From Zetaproteobacteria bacterium CG_4_9_14_3_um_filter_54_145 (GTDB lineage: Bacteria > Pseudomonadota > Zetaproteobacteria > Mariprofundales > Mariprofundaceae), in NCBI GenBank assembly GCA_002791575.1, contig PFXI01000040.1, positions 35,114 to 67,590 on the forward strand: a DNA stretch of 32,477 nucleotides, given 5' to 3'. Both the position numbers and the translations under genes were made by a program. Every line of letters begins with the position of its first letter. Positions within the stretch are counted from its first letter, which is position 1. The notes below the pieces were generated by a model that was not told the DNA's origin, searched no databases, and saw nothing but the letters and a program-made list of their open reading frames with translations. Positions 7,601 to 15,831 of the stretch are shown piece by piece.

Positions 7601-10501
7601 ATGGAAACGAAGCTCGCCAGGCACTCTGTCTCGGCAGTATTGCCCTTGTGGGTGGCGTTGTTCTGCTTTGCTACCGTGATGGGGCTGCTCTTTCAGAAAT
7701 TAATTCTCCCCGCTATCCCTTCCATGCATGCAGGCCTTGGCTTGATGAACAATGATGCAATCTACTTTCATCATGTTGCGGAATTGATGGCTGCCAATAT
7801 CCAGGCGAACGGATGGAGCTGGGATGCTATCTGGCCGCATGCACAGGGGGCGACGGGAAACGTGGTTGTACTTGCCATAGTGTATGCACTGTTTGGCGCC
7901 GACCCCTCACTGATTTTGCCCGTTAATGCTGCGCTGCATGCCACTTCAGGCATTCTACTCCTGCTGATCGTGCAGCTGCTTTGCCCGGGCAGGATAGGCC
8001 AGGCTGCCGGTATTGTCGCGGCCACGCTGTTTGTGATCCTGCCTTCGGGTCTGAACTGGTACGCACAGGTGCATAAGGATGGATATGCGATCGCAGGCAC
8101 GCTGCTAGTATTGTATGCGTGGCTGCGTTTTTTCTATCACCATACAGGTGCGCGCTCTGTTGCAATCTTTATTTTGGCCAGCCTTGCAGGTGTTGCGCTA
8201 ATTCTGTTTGTGCGCCCCTACAATACCGTTTTTCTGACGCTGGCAACGACCCTGTGGCTGGTTGCCGTTGCCACACTTGCCCTGCTTCGCTCCGAGTTTC
8301 GGAACAGGAAGAGGTATTTATTTGTTTCGATTGGTGTCTGGTTGTTGTTTGCAATACTTGCAGCCACATATGGCCATAGCGCGGCGCAGGACTCTAATGC
8401 TTACAGTCATTGGAGCGGAGCATCCCAATCTGAGGCTGAGGTTTGTACAAAATGGCACTGGCAATCCAGCTCCCTGCTACCGGCTTCGCTGGAAAAATAT
8501 GCTGAAACTGCTGCCAGAACGCGCGCAGGGCTTATATGTGCGCATTTTGATGCCTCATCCAACATTGACCGGGAACGCTTGCCACGCAGTGTCAGCGAGA
8601 TTGTCGCCTATATGCCGCGCGTATTTGCCGTTTCTCTGCTTGCCCCATTTCCCGATATGTGGTTTCCAATGAGTGCCACGCGCCTGGTGGGCGCGCTGGA
8701 GATCTTGATCTGGTATCTGCTTATTCCCGGTTTTTTTCTGGCAATCAGATATTATGGCTCACAAGGGATGGCCCTCTGCCTGCTCTTTGCGCTCTGTTAT
8801 CTTGCCATTTATGGTTTTACCATAGGCAATGTGGGAACCCTGCACAGAGTTCGTTATCCATTTCTGTTGCTGTTCATGGCCATTGGGTTGCTTGGCTGGG
8901 CCGGCCTGATTGCAAAAAGTCGTTTGTATCAAGAACGAATAAAAGGCTGGTTAACCACTGATCGAGGTAACATTATTTCGATTGAAGAGGTGTTGGCAAC
9001 CGTGGCTGACAGCGATAAGGCTGAATCGAATAGCTCTCTGAGAAAGAAAGCTATTGGTGGAGGCATACTTGTTTCAGCTATTACAATGCTCTCATTTCTA
9101 GGATTCTTTTTTCGCGATGTCCTGATGGCGCATCAATTCGGCATCAGTGAGCAGATGGATGCTTTTTTTGTAGCCATGCTGATCCCGATGTTTATGGTCA
9201 ATGTGTTTGGCCAGTCTTTCGGCTCGGCAAGTGTCTCCCTGTATATGCGTGAACGTCAGCAGGGGGAGAGTCACGGGGCGGATGTGGTTCGCCGCCTCTC
9301 TTATATGATAACATTGTCGCTGCTGGCACTGAGTCTATTGCTAGCACTACTTGCGCCTGTAGTGCTACCCTTGCTGGGCTGGAACTTTTCTGCCGATACG
9401 ATTGAACTGTCACGCTATCTTTTATATGGTGCACTCCCCCTGTTGTTGTTCAGCGGCATGGTTGTGCTGGGTAATGCCATACTTAGTGCTCGCATGCACT
9501 TTTCGGTGCCGGCTTGGTCGCAGGCGGTTGTGCCGATATTCGCCATAGCAGCACTGCTGGTTGCAGGAGAGAAACTGGGCATTGCTGCAGTGCTGATCGG
9601 CATGGTACTTGGCCAGCTTGTAAACCTTGTTCTGGTGCAGATCTATCTCAAACGTGACCGCTTGAGCGTCATGCCGAAGCGGAACCGGGAGATCACCCTG
9701 CCCGAAGGTAGTAAGAAACTGTTTCTCTCGCTCGTGATGGCGGCGATATTTTTGCAGATCTCATTGCTGATAGATAATGGCATGGCTTCCAGCCTGGAGG
9801 TTGGCAGCGTCGCCTCGCTCGGTCTGGGCTATAAAGTAGTTTTTTTTGTCACCGGTGTCATTGGTACCGGCATTTCGATGGTGTTGCTACCATATTTTGT
9901 GAGTTTTATCGTAAAACGGGATGTCATTTCTGCAAACAGAGAGCTGTCGGTGCTGATGTCACTGGCAACAATGCTCGGTATGATCACCAGTGTGACTGTA
10001 TATTATGCTGCCCCCCCGATGATACGGTTGCTGTTTCTTGGCGGAGAGGTTGACGTTCAGGATATCAATACGGTGATTCGGGTCATACATATGGGCATAT
10101 TGCAGGTGCCATTTTTTGCCTGTCAGCTGATCCTGATTAAGTATGCGACCGCTTCGCATGATAACAGGTCAATTCTTGTCTCTGCGGTTGTCGGTACGGT
10201 TGTAAACATAGCCCTTAATTATATTCTGATGCAACGCATGGGCGTAAGCGGTATTGCTGCTGCAACGACCCTCTCTATGTTCTGTAGTGCAGCAGTGTTG
10301 TTATGGATGGTTCATCGTCAGGGCAATATGTCATGGCTGGATGTGTTGCTCTCCGGTCTGGTATGGATTCTGTTTTTAACCATGATGTTGTGTATCCATT
10401 TTCAGAGTTACTCCGGCGTGGTTGTCTCTGTCATTGCTATGTTACTGGCGAGCTTTATATTGAACTTTGAAAAGGCATCGATAAATAGCAAGCCTGCTTA
10501 G
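7601..10501 (+). CDS. Fusion of a GT-C-like membrane glycosyltransferase with a MurJ/MviN-like flippase
   Basis: A 966-residue polytopic membrane protein with two recognisable halves. Residues 1 to about 455 have about 9-10 hydrophobic segments. A first-loop motif, NNDAIYFHHVAELM, matches the acidic D-x3-Y-h pattern of ArnT/PMT/RgtA-type GT-C enzymes, and HKDGYAIAGTLL follows later. A polar linker (about 456-483) leads to a MurJ/MviN-type half, with FFFRD at residues 502-506 and DAFFVAMLIP from D520. The single frame is open throughout, with no internal stop. GT-C enzymes use polyprenyl-phosphate sugars on the periplasmic side, and MurJ-type proteins flip lipid-linked sugars. I infer a coupled flip-and-transfer role. 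Several residues essential in E. coli MurJ are replaced. Confidence 0.8.
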   Translation: METKLARHSVSAVLPLWVALFCFATVMGLLFQKLILPAIPSMHAGLGLMNNDAIYFHHVAELMAANIQANGWSWDAIWPHAQGATGNVVVLAIVYALFGADPSLILPVNAALHATSGILLLLIVQLLCPGRIGQAAGIVAATLFVILPSGLNWYAQVHKDGYAIAGTLLVLYAWLRFFYHHTGARSVAIFILASLAGVALILFVRPYNTVFLTLATTLWLVAVATLALLRSEFRNRKRYLFVSIGVWLLFAILAATYGHSAAQDSNAYSHWSGASQSEAEVCTKWHWQSSSLLPASLEKYAETAARTRAGLICAHFDASSNIDRERLPRSVSEIVAYMPRVFAVSLLAPFPDMWFPMSATRLVGALEILIWYLLIPGFFLAIRYYGSQGMALCLLFALCYLAIYGFTIGNVGTLHRVRYPFLLLFMAIGLLGWAGLIAKSRLYQERIKGWLTTDRGNIISIEEVLATVADSDKAESNSSLRKKAIGGGILVSAITMLSFLGFFFRDVLMAHQFGISEQMDAFFVAMLIPMFMVNVFGQSFGSASVSLYMRERQQGESHGADVVRRLSYMITLSLLALSLLLALLAPVVLPLLGWNFSADTIELSRYLLYGALPLLLFSGMVVLGNAILSARMHFSVPAWSQAVVPIFAIAALLVAGEKLGIAAVLIGMVLGQLVNLVLVQIYLKRDRLSVMPKRNREITLPEGSKKLFLSLVMAAIFLQISLLIDNGMASSLEVGSVASLGLGYKVVFFVTGVIGTGISMVLLPYFVSFIVKRDVISANRELSVLMSLATMLGMITSVTVYYAAPPMIRLLFLGGEVDVQDINTVIRVIHMGILQVPFFACQLILIKYATASHDNRSILVSAVVGTVVNIALNYILMQRMGVSGIAAATTLSMFCSAAVLLWMVHRQGNMSWLDVLLSGLVWILFLTMMLCIHFQSYSGVVVSVIAMLLASFILNFEKASINSKPA

Positions 10502-10506
10502 GGGCG

Positions 10507-10538
10507 TCTGAACAAGAGCAGCTGCATATCTGTTCAGA
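10507..10538. repeat. 8-bp inverted repeat (TCTGAACA / TGTTCAGA)
   Basis: Perfect 8-bp arms are separated by 16 bp between the fusion gene and the GT4 gene. No T-run follows, so it is not an obvious intrinsic terminator. It could be a regulator-binding dyad or a weak stem-loop at the boundary between the two glycan gene blocks. Confidence 0.4.
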
Positions 10539-10566
10539 ACGTTACAACTTCTATCTGGGTGAATGG

Positions 10567-11700
10567 GTGATAAAACGAATCTGTATTGTGGTTGCAAGCG
10601 AAATGACCGTAAAAGCGTTCCTGAAGCAGCAGATCATTGCGTTAAGTGAACGTTATGATGTGACGCTTGTTGTGAATACCCAACAAGCAGATTTTGCCGG
10701 GCAGAATGATTTGCAGGTCAAAGTTATCCCCCTTGCCATAGAGCGGGCTATTAATCCGGTGGCTGATTTGCGGGCGCTGTTTCAATTGATTCGCTTGTTC
10801 CGCACGCACAGGTTTGATCTTGTGCATTCGGTGACGCCGAAGGCTGGGTTGCTTGCCATGTTGGCAGCAAAGGTGGTTGGGGTACCCTTCCGTATTCACA
10901 CGTTTACAGGTCAGGTTTGGGCAACAAGGCAGGGTTTTCCCCGGCTGTTATTGAAGATGATGGATCGCTTGCTAGCCGTGTCGGCGACACACTTGCTGAC
11001 GGACAGCTTTACTCAGCGACAGTTCCTGATCGATCAGGGCATCTCTGGCAGCGAGAAATTGATAGTGCTGGCCGATGGCTCTATCAGTGGAGTGGATACC
11101 GACAGGTTCATGCCGGATAGCAGTGTCCGTTCTGACATGCGCAGGCAACTGGACATCTGCGAAGGTGATGTGCTTCTGCTGTTTCTGGGACGGTTGAATC
11201 GCGATAAAGGCGTTCTTGATCTGGCCGCGGCATTTGCCACGGTTGCTGTGAATCTGCCCCGATTGCATCTGCTTCTCGTCGGCCCGGATGAAGGCGGATT
11301 GCAGATGATTGTGAAAACAACCTGTGCTGAATACCTCCAGCGCGTTCATTTTATCGATTATACCGACAAACCCGAATCCTGTTTTGCGGCAGCCGATATA
11401 TTCTGTTTGCCAAGCTACAGGGAAGGCTTTGGTAGCGTTATTATTGAGGCGGCAGCATGCGGCATACCTGCGATCGGTTCGAGAATATACGGGATATCTG
11501 ATGCGATCAGGGAAGGGGAGACAGGCCTGCTGTTCGAAGCGGGCAATACCGACCAATTGGCCGCTACTATTGAAGTGATGACCACCGATTCGGCGTTGCG
11601 CAGTCAGCTGGGAAAAACCGCATTTGAACGCGCGCGTGATGATTTTCCGACGAAACGACTGGTTCAGGCATGGCTGGATTATTATGATGGACTGCAATGA
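10567..11700 (+). CDS. GT4-family glycosyltransferase, PglA-like
   Basis: A 377-residue GT-B enzyme. The N-terminal domain has the motif HSVTPKAGLLAMLAA followed by RIHTFTGQVWATR, typical of the PglA/WbpX-like group that extends undecaprenyl-pyrophosphate-linked acetamido sugars. The C-terminal domain has FLGRLNRDKGVLDL, then PSYREGFGSVIIEAAACG, the E-x7-E nucleotide-sugar motif of GT4. The start is a GTG with only a weak ribosome-binding site. The stop overlaps the ATG of the PglC-like gene (ATGA). In Campylobacter PglA adds GalNAc to UndPP-diNAcBac. The context here supports a second-sugar role, but the exact sugar is not known. Confidence 0.85.
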   Translation: MIKRICIVVASEMTVKAFLKQQIIALSERYDVTLVVNTQQADFAGQNDLQVKVIPLAIERAINPVADLRALFQLIRLFRTHRFDLVHSVTPKAGLLAMLAAKVVGVPFRIHTFTGQVWATRQGFPRLLLKMMDRLLAVSATHLLTDSFTQRQFLIDQGISGSEKLIVLADGSISGVDTDRFMPDSSVRSDMRRQLDICEGDVLLLFLGRLNRDKGVLDLAAAFATVAVNLPRLHLLLVGPDEGGLQMIVKTTCAEYLQRVHFIDYTDKPESCFAAADIFCLPSYREGFGSVIIEAAACGIPAIGSRIYGISDAIREGETGLLFEAGNTDQLAATIEVMTTDSALRSQLGKTAFERARDDFPTKRLVQAWLDYYDGLQ

Positions 11701-12290
11701 AACGTTTGTTTGATCTTGTGGCCGCAATCAGTGGCCTTTGTCTGTTGTGGCCGATGCTGCTGCTGTTGGTACTACTGGTGAGAATCAAGCTGGGCTCTCC
11801 GGTGCTGTTCAGGCAACAGAGGCCGGGGTTGCATGGACGGCCGTTTTATATTTACAAGTTTCGCAGCATGACCGATGCAAAGGATGCTGCCGGTCAGCTA
11901 CTGCCGGATGCTGACCGGTTAACCGCATTCGGTGTTTTTTTACGCAGGTTCAGTCTGGATGAGTTACCGCAGCTGATTAATGTGATCAAGGGCGATATAA
12001 GCCTTGTTGGACCAAGAGCGCTATTAATGGAGTATCTGCCGCTCTATGACACCGATCAGGCACGGCGCCATGATGTGCGGCCGGGAATCACCGGTTGGGC
12101 CCAGGTGAATGGCCGTAATGCTATCAGCTGGGAAGAAAAATTTGCCTATGATATATGGTATGTGGAGCACCACTCTTTTCTGCTTGATCTGAAAATACTC
12201 TGGATGACGTTGTTGAAAGTGGTGCGTTCAGAGGGAGTGGCGCAGTCCGGCCATGCAACGATGGAAAAATTCCGGGGGAATTCCAGATGA
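11697..12290 (+). CDS. Initiating phosphoglycosyltransferase, PglC-like
   Basis: A 197-residue small monotopic phosphoglycosyltransferase. It transfers a sugar-1-phosphate from a UDP-sugar to undecaprenyl phosphate at the inner membrane, starting the glycan. It has one N-terminal re-entrant membrane helix (residues about 4-30), the KFRSM motif (54-58), and the catalytic Asp-Glu dyad D88-E89 in SLDELPQL, followed by GDISLVGPRAL and RPGITGWAQVNGRN. The length matches PglC rather than the long WbaP form. Overlaps of four bases with both neighbours indicate tight coupling. The adjacent acetyltransferase and aminotransferase favour UDP-di-N-acetylbacillosamine as donor. Confidence 0.9.
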   Translation: MKRLFDLVAAISGLCLLWPMLLLLVLLVRIKLGSPVLFRQQRPGLHGRPFYIYKFRSMTDAKDAAGQLLPDADRLTAFGVFLRRFSLDELPQLINVIKGDISLVGPRALLMEYLPLYDTDQARRHDVRPGITGWAQVNGRNAISWEEKFAYDIWYVEHHSFLLDLKILWMTLLKVVRSEGVAQSGHATMEKFRGNSR

Positions 12291-12922
12291 ATCAGTTGCT
12301 CATTCTTGGGGCTGGCGGACATGGCAAGGTGATGGCTGAAGCAGCAGAAGCGGCAGGTGCGTGGCAACATATCGCGCTGCTGGATGACCGACATGCCTTG
12401 CTTGACGGTACGCTGCGCTGGCCGGTGCTGGCGAGCATCGAAGAGGCTGGGCGTTTTGTCTCTGAATATTCACATGCCATTGTGGCTGTGGGTGATAGCA
12501 GACGACGAATGGCATGGCTTAATCAGCTGAGTAGTTTCGGTTTTCTGATTCCCACGCTGATCCATCCGGCTGCATGGGTTAGCCCCTCGGCATCACTGGG
12601 TGAAGGCAGTGTCGTGATGGCCAATGCTACGCTACAGGCGGATATCCGCCTGGGGCGCGGATGCATTGTGAATACAGGTGCAAGTATCGACCATGATTGC
12701 AGCATAGGTGACGGTGTGCATATCTGTCCGGGAGCAAGCCTTGGTGGTGAAGTAATGATCGGCCATGGTAGCTGGCTCGGTATCGGCTGCGCGGTGATTC
12801 AAGGTGTGCGTATCGGCGGGAAAGTGACCGTCGGGGCGGGGGCCGCAGTGATTAGTGACATTGGAGAAGGTCTGACCGTTGTCGGTGTGCCGGCAAGAGA
12901 GATCTCCCGAGGGATGAAATGA
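12287..12922 (+). CDS. PglD/NeuD-family sugar acetyltransferase
   Basis: A 211-residue enzyme expected to N-acetylate the 4-amino group of a UDP-4-amino-4,6-dideoxy sugar using acetyl-CoA. An N-terminal Rossmann-like domain (LILGAGGHGKV at residues 5-15) binds the UDP-sugar. The C-terminal left-handed beta-helix carries the catalytic histidine H136 in GASIDHDCSI and a second conserved histidine, H145. The end has the VGVPAREI motif common to the family. It overlaps the upstream PglC-like and downstream aminotransferase genes by four bases each (ATGA). NeuD-type sialic-acid acetyltransferases are close relatives, but the neighbours make PglD the better call. Confidence 0.87.
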   Translation: MNQLLILGAGGHGKVMAEAAEAAGAWQHIALLDDRHALLDGTLRWPVLASIEEAGRFVSEYSHAIVAVGDSRRRMAWLNQLSSFGFLIPTLIHPAAWVSPSASLGEGSVVMANATLQADIRLGRGCIVNTGASIDHDCSIGDGVHICPGASLGGEVMIGHGSWLGIGCAVIQGVRIGGKVTVGAGAAVISDIGEGLTVVGVPAREISRGMK

Positions 12923-14088
12923 CTATGGGGTTTCCTGTGTGGCCTGAATATGCCGAGGATGAGATTGCAGCGGTTGAAGCAGTTTTACGGTCGGGTAAAG
13001 TAAATTACTGGAGCGGTGATCAGGGCAGTTGCTTTGAGCGGGAGTTTGCAAGCTATGTTGGCACTGCATATGCCATTGCTCTGGCCAACGGCACGCTGGC
13101 GCTGGAAGCTGCGCTCTATGCGCTGGCTATCGGAGAGGGAGATGAGGTGATTGTGCCGGCTCGAACCTTTATCGCTACAGCCAGTAGCGTGGTGATGTGC
13201 GGAGCCACACCGGTGGTGGCTGATATTGATCCGCGCAGCGGTAATCTGACACTGGAAACTATTGATGCCGCCCGCACCGAAAAAACAAAGGCGATCATTG
13301 TTGTACATCTTGGCGGCTGGCCATGTGAGATGCCTGCGGTGATGGCTTATGCTGAACTGCACGGCCTGAAGGTCATCGAAGATTGCGCACAGGCGCATGG
13401 TGCTGAAATCAATGGGCGAAAAGTAGGTTCATTCGGTCATGCCTCAGCCTTTTCATTCTGTCAGGATAAAATCATCTCCACCGGTGGTGAAGGTGGCATG
13501 CTGGTGACAAACGATCCGGATATATGGCATAAAGTGTGGTCATTGAAGGATCATGGGCGTGATTATGATGCGGTGTTTCATTGCGAACATGAACCAGGCC
13601 ATCGCTGGCTATGTACCACTTTCGGAACCAACTGGCGACTGACTGAAATGCAATCAGCCATTGGCCGTATCCAGTTACAGAAATTACCCGGGTGGCTGGC
13701 CATCAGACGATCTCATGCCACGATGTTGATTGATGGCTTGGCAGGGGTTGCGGGGTTGAATGTGCATTCTCCGGATAAAGGCGTGCTGCATGCCTGGTAC
13801 CGGTTTTATGCATGTATCGATGCAGGCCTGCTACGGGAGGGCTGGAATCAGGATCGTATTATTGAAGCGATTGTTGCTGAAGGTGTGCCCTGTTTTCATG
13901 GTAGTTGTTGCGAGATTTATCGGGAGGCAGCTTTTGACGACTTGCCGGACGATCGTTACCCGCTGCCCAATGCACATCTTGCTGCCCGTGCCAGCCTGGC
14001 GCTGTTGCTGCACCCGACGTTGAAGGAAAAAGATATTGAGAGAACAATTGCAGTAGTGAGGAGTGTGTTTGAACGTGCAGTGGCCTGA
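12919..14088 (+). CDS. DegT/DnrJ/EryC1-type aminotransferase, PglE-like
   Basis: A 389-residue PLP enzyme that would convert a UDP-4-keto-6-deoxy sugar to the 4-amino sugar with glutamate as donor. The PLP-binding lysine is K184 in FCQDKIISTGGEGG, ANGTLALEAAL (56-66) contacts the cofactor, and EDCAQAHGA (154-162) has the aspartate that pairs with the pyridine nitrogen. The start ATG overlaps the acetyltransferase stop. The dehydratase it would need is encoded at 15832-17694 in the same direction. Related enzymes can make perosamine or other 4-amino sugars, so bacillosamine remains an inference from the gene set. Confidence 0.9.
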   Translation: MTMGFPVWPEYAEDEIAAVEAVLRSGKVNYWSGDQGSCFEREFASYVGTAYAIALANGTLALEAALYALAIGEGDEVIVPARTFIATASSVVMCGATPVVADIDPRSGNLTLETIDAARTEKTKAIIVVHLGGWPCEMPAVMAYAELHGLKVIEDCAQAHGAEINGRKVGSFGHASAFSFCQDKIISTGGEGGMLVTNDPDIWHKVWSLKDHGRDYDAVFHCEHEPGHRWLCTTFGTNWRLTEMQSAIGRIQLQKLPGWLAIRRSHATMLIDGLAGVAGLNVHSPDKGVLHAWYRFYACIDAGLLREGWNQDRIIEAIVAEGVPCFHGSCCEIYREAAFDDLPDDRYPLPNAHLAARASLALLLHPTLKEKDIERTIAVVRSVFERAVA

Positions 14089-15343
14089 TGTTTTTCCAGC
14101 ATGGCAGGGGACTAAATCCTTAGCACTGATTCTGTTGTGTATGGCCATGCTCTGCTTTCCATTTTCAGTTGCAGCAACCAATGTCGCCCTCGGCTTGATG
14201 CTGGCGACAGGAGTGCTAACCGGGCTCTGGTGGCAAGGTGTGGCTGCATTATGGCATGGTTACAGGGTATTGAGCCTGGCGATAGCAGCTTATCTTGGCC
14301 TGGTTATCATTGGACTGTTGTGGAGTCTCGACCCGGCCTGGGGTATGAAGATTCTTGGCCGGCACTGGTTCTGGATGATTCTTCCGGTCATCGTGATGTT
14401 ACTATCGGATGTAAAGAACAGGTCAATATTATTATTTTTCGTCTCGCTGGGCCTGTCCCTTAATCTGATCTACTGCGTACTGCAGATATTTGATGTTGTA
14501 TCAATCACATTGGTAGGTGGATCATCCTCAAGCAATCCTACCGGACATATCGGCCATACCAGCTTCGGATTTATCTATGGGATTTGGGCCGCATGGCTGC
14601 TGCATACGGGGTTGCTCTGCCGTAATAAACTGAGCTGGTTGCTATGGGGGCTGGCTTCATGGGCAGTAGTGATGGTGTTTCTGGCTCAGGGGAAAAGCGG
14701 ATATATTGTTACGCTGGTGGTCGTATTGTTTGTCGCGATCAGGTGGTTACATGAAACTGGAGGCAGGAGGATGTTTGTAATATTGGCATCTGTGCTGCTT
14801 CTACTGTTCATGGCATTGGCGCTGGGGCCAGGAAAGGAACGTGTAGTGGGCACTTGGCAGGCACTTACAGGTACCGTACAGAAGCAGTTGAATACGGATG
14901 AGATTGTAGCTGTTTCTTCCGCCACGGCGCGTATGGAGTGGTGGAAAATGAGCTACCATATCTGGCTTGAACAGCCGCTTATGGGCGTGGGAACCGGTGG
15001 CTTCCCGAAAGCGGTGGTTGATTGGCAGGCCACCCATATCGACGAAGGTGAATTTGCAGTGGCACTGGTACATCCGCATAATCAATACCTGTTGGTGATG
15101 GTGCGTTGGGGGGTGATTGGCTTAGTCTTATTGCTGGCGCTGCTCTACTTCTGGATTCGTGCGGGGGCAGCCCGTTCGTGGCAGCATTCAGTAGCGATGC
15201 CTCTGGTTACCCTGACAGGGGTCGCCCTACTCGTGCATGGCTTGTCATCATCGAGTCTGGAAGAGCATTTCTCAACAATTTTTGCACTTGTACTGGCAGG
15301 GACAGGGCTCTCCGAAAACATCTTCTCTGATGACGCTGCCTAG
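14063..15343 (+). CDS. O-antigen ligase / O-oligosaccharyltransferase (Wzy_C family)
   Basis: A membrane protein of about 420 residues with some 10-11 hydrophobic segments and a large periplasmic loop. The loop includes ARMEWWKMSYHIW, GVGTGGF and the diagnostic PHNQYL motif of the Wzy_C family. Such proteins transfer an undecaprenyl-linked glycan to lipid A-core (WaaL) or to protein (PglL). I cannot separate these two roles from sequence alone. It overlaps the aminotransferase gene. The exact start is uncertain: GTG 14063, TTG 14069 and GTG 14075 are all in frame, and GAGGAG at 14058-14063 favours one of the latter two. Confidence 0.82.
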   Translation: MCLNVQWPDVFPAWQGTKSLALILLCMAMLCFPFSVAATNVALGLMLATGVLTGLWWQGVAALWHGYRVLSLAIAAYLGLVIIGLLWSLDPAWGMKILGRHWFWMILPVIVMLLSDVKNRSILLFFVSLGLSLNLIYCVLQIFDVVSITLVGGSSSSNPTGHIGHTSFGFIYGIWAAWLLHTGLLCRNKLSWLLWGLASWAVVMVFLAQGKSGYIVTLVVVLFVAIRWLHETGGRRMFVILASVLLLLFMALALGPGKERVVGTWQALTGTVQKQLNTDEIVAVSSATARMEWWKMSYHIWLEQPLMGVGTGGFPKAVVDWQATHIDEGEFAVALVHPHNQYLLVMVRWGVIGLVLLLALLYFWIRAGAARSWQHSVAMPLVTLTGVALLVHGLSSSSLEEHFSTIFALVLAGTGLSENIFSDDAA

Positions 15344-15372
15344 CTGGTAGGGCTGAAACAATCGATACCTGC

Positions 15373-15403
15373 TTGCCACGCAATTTATTTTTCCTGCTAT
15401 AAT
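15373..15403 (+). promoter_or_regulatory. Extended -10 promoter for the comEA-like gene
   Basis: TGCTATAAT at 15395-15403 is a full-consensus -10 with the TGn extension. A -35-like TTGCCA lies at 15373-15378 with a long 19-bp spacer, which the extended -10 could compensate. The leader to the ATG at 15464 would be about 50 nt and ends in AGGAGG (15453-15458). Confidence 0.65.
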
Positions 15404-15463
15404 AGTTTGGCTGCTGGCCGCCGGTTTCGGGGCAACAGCTATTTTAATGTGCAGGAGGAAAAT

Positions 15464-15763
15464 ATGAAATTGAGAGCTGTGATGGCCTCATTTTTTCTTG
15501 CTATGATGATTGTAACTGCACCGGCTATTGCCGGTGATCAAATGGTGGATATTAATACTGCTACGGTTGAACAACTACAGGTTGTCAGCGGTATTGGTGA
15601 GAAAACTGCCATGGCAATTGTTGCATATCGTGATGAATTCGGGGCATTTAAATCAGTGGATGAACTGGTTCACGTCAAGGGTATCGGTGAGAAAAAACTG
15701 GCCGGGATAAGGAAATTTCTGCAAGCAGGGAAACAGGATGGTGAACAGAACCAACTGGATTAG
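15464..15763 (+). CDS. Secreted ComEA-like helix-hairpin-helix protein
   Basis: A 99-residue protein with a signal peptide (MKLRAVMASFFLAMMI followed by an AIAG cleavage region). The mature part is essentially one (HhH)2 domain: VDINTATVEQLQVVSGIGEKTAMAI and then FKSVDELVHVKGIGEKKL. This matches the short periplasmic ComEA form that binds incoming DNA during natural transformation. The ATG at 15464 has AGGAGG 5 bases upstream; an in-frame upstream extension to 15407 has no such support and would hide the signal peptide. The gene has its own promoter and terminator, so it is independent of the surrounding glycan genes. Small HhH proteins of this type are common in Proteobacteria, and not all act in DNA uptake. 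Confidence 0.88.
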   Translation: MKLRAVMASFFLAMMIVTAPAIAGDQMVDINTATVEQLQVVSGIGEKTAMAIVAYRDEFGAFKSVDELVHVKGIGEKKLAGIRKFLQAGKQDGEQNQLD

Positions 15764-15772
15764 ATAAACTGG

Positions 15773-15814
15773 CGCGGCAATTATCAGGATAGAGATTGCC
15801 GCGTCTTCATTTTT
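15773..15814 (+). terminator. Rho-independent terminator after the comEA-like gene
   Basis: A perfect 9-bp stem (CGCGGCAAT at 15773-15781 with ATTGCCGCG at 15795-15803) has a 13-nt loop and is followed by a T-rich tail (TCTTCATTTTT). It ends 18 bp before the next start codon. Confidence 0.7.
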
Positions 15815-15831
15815 ATGAAGCATAGGCTACT

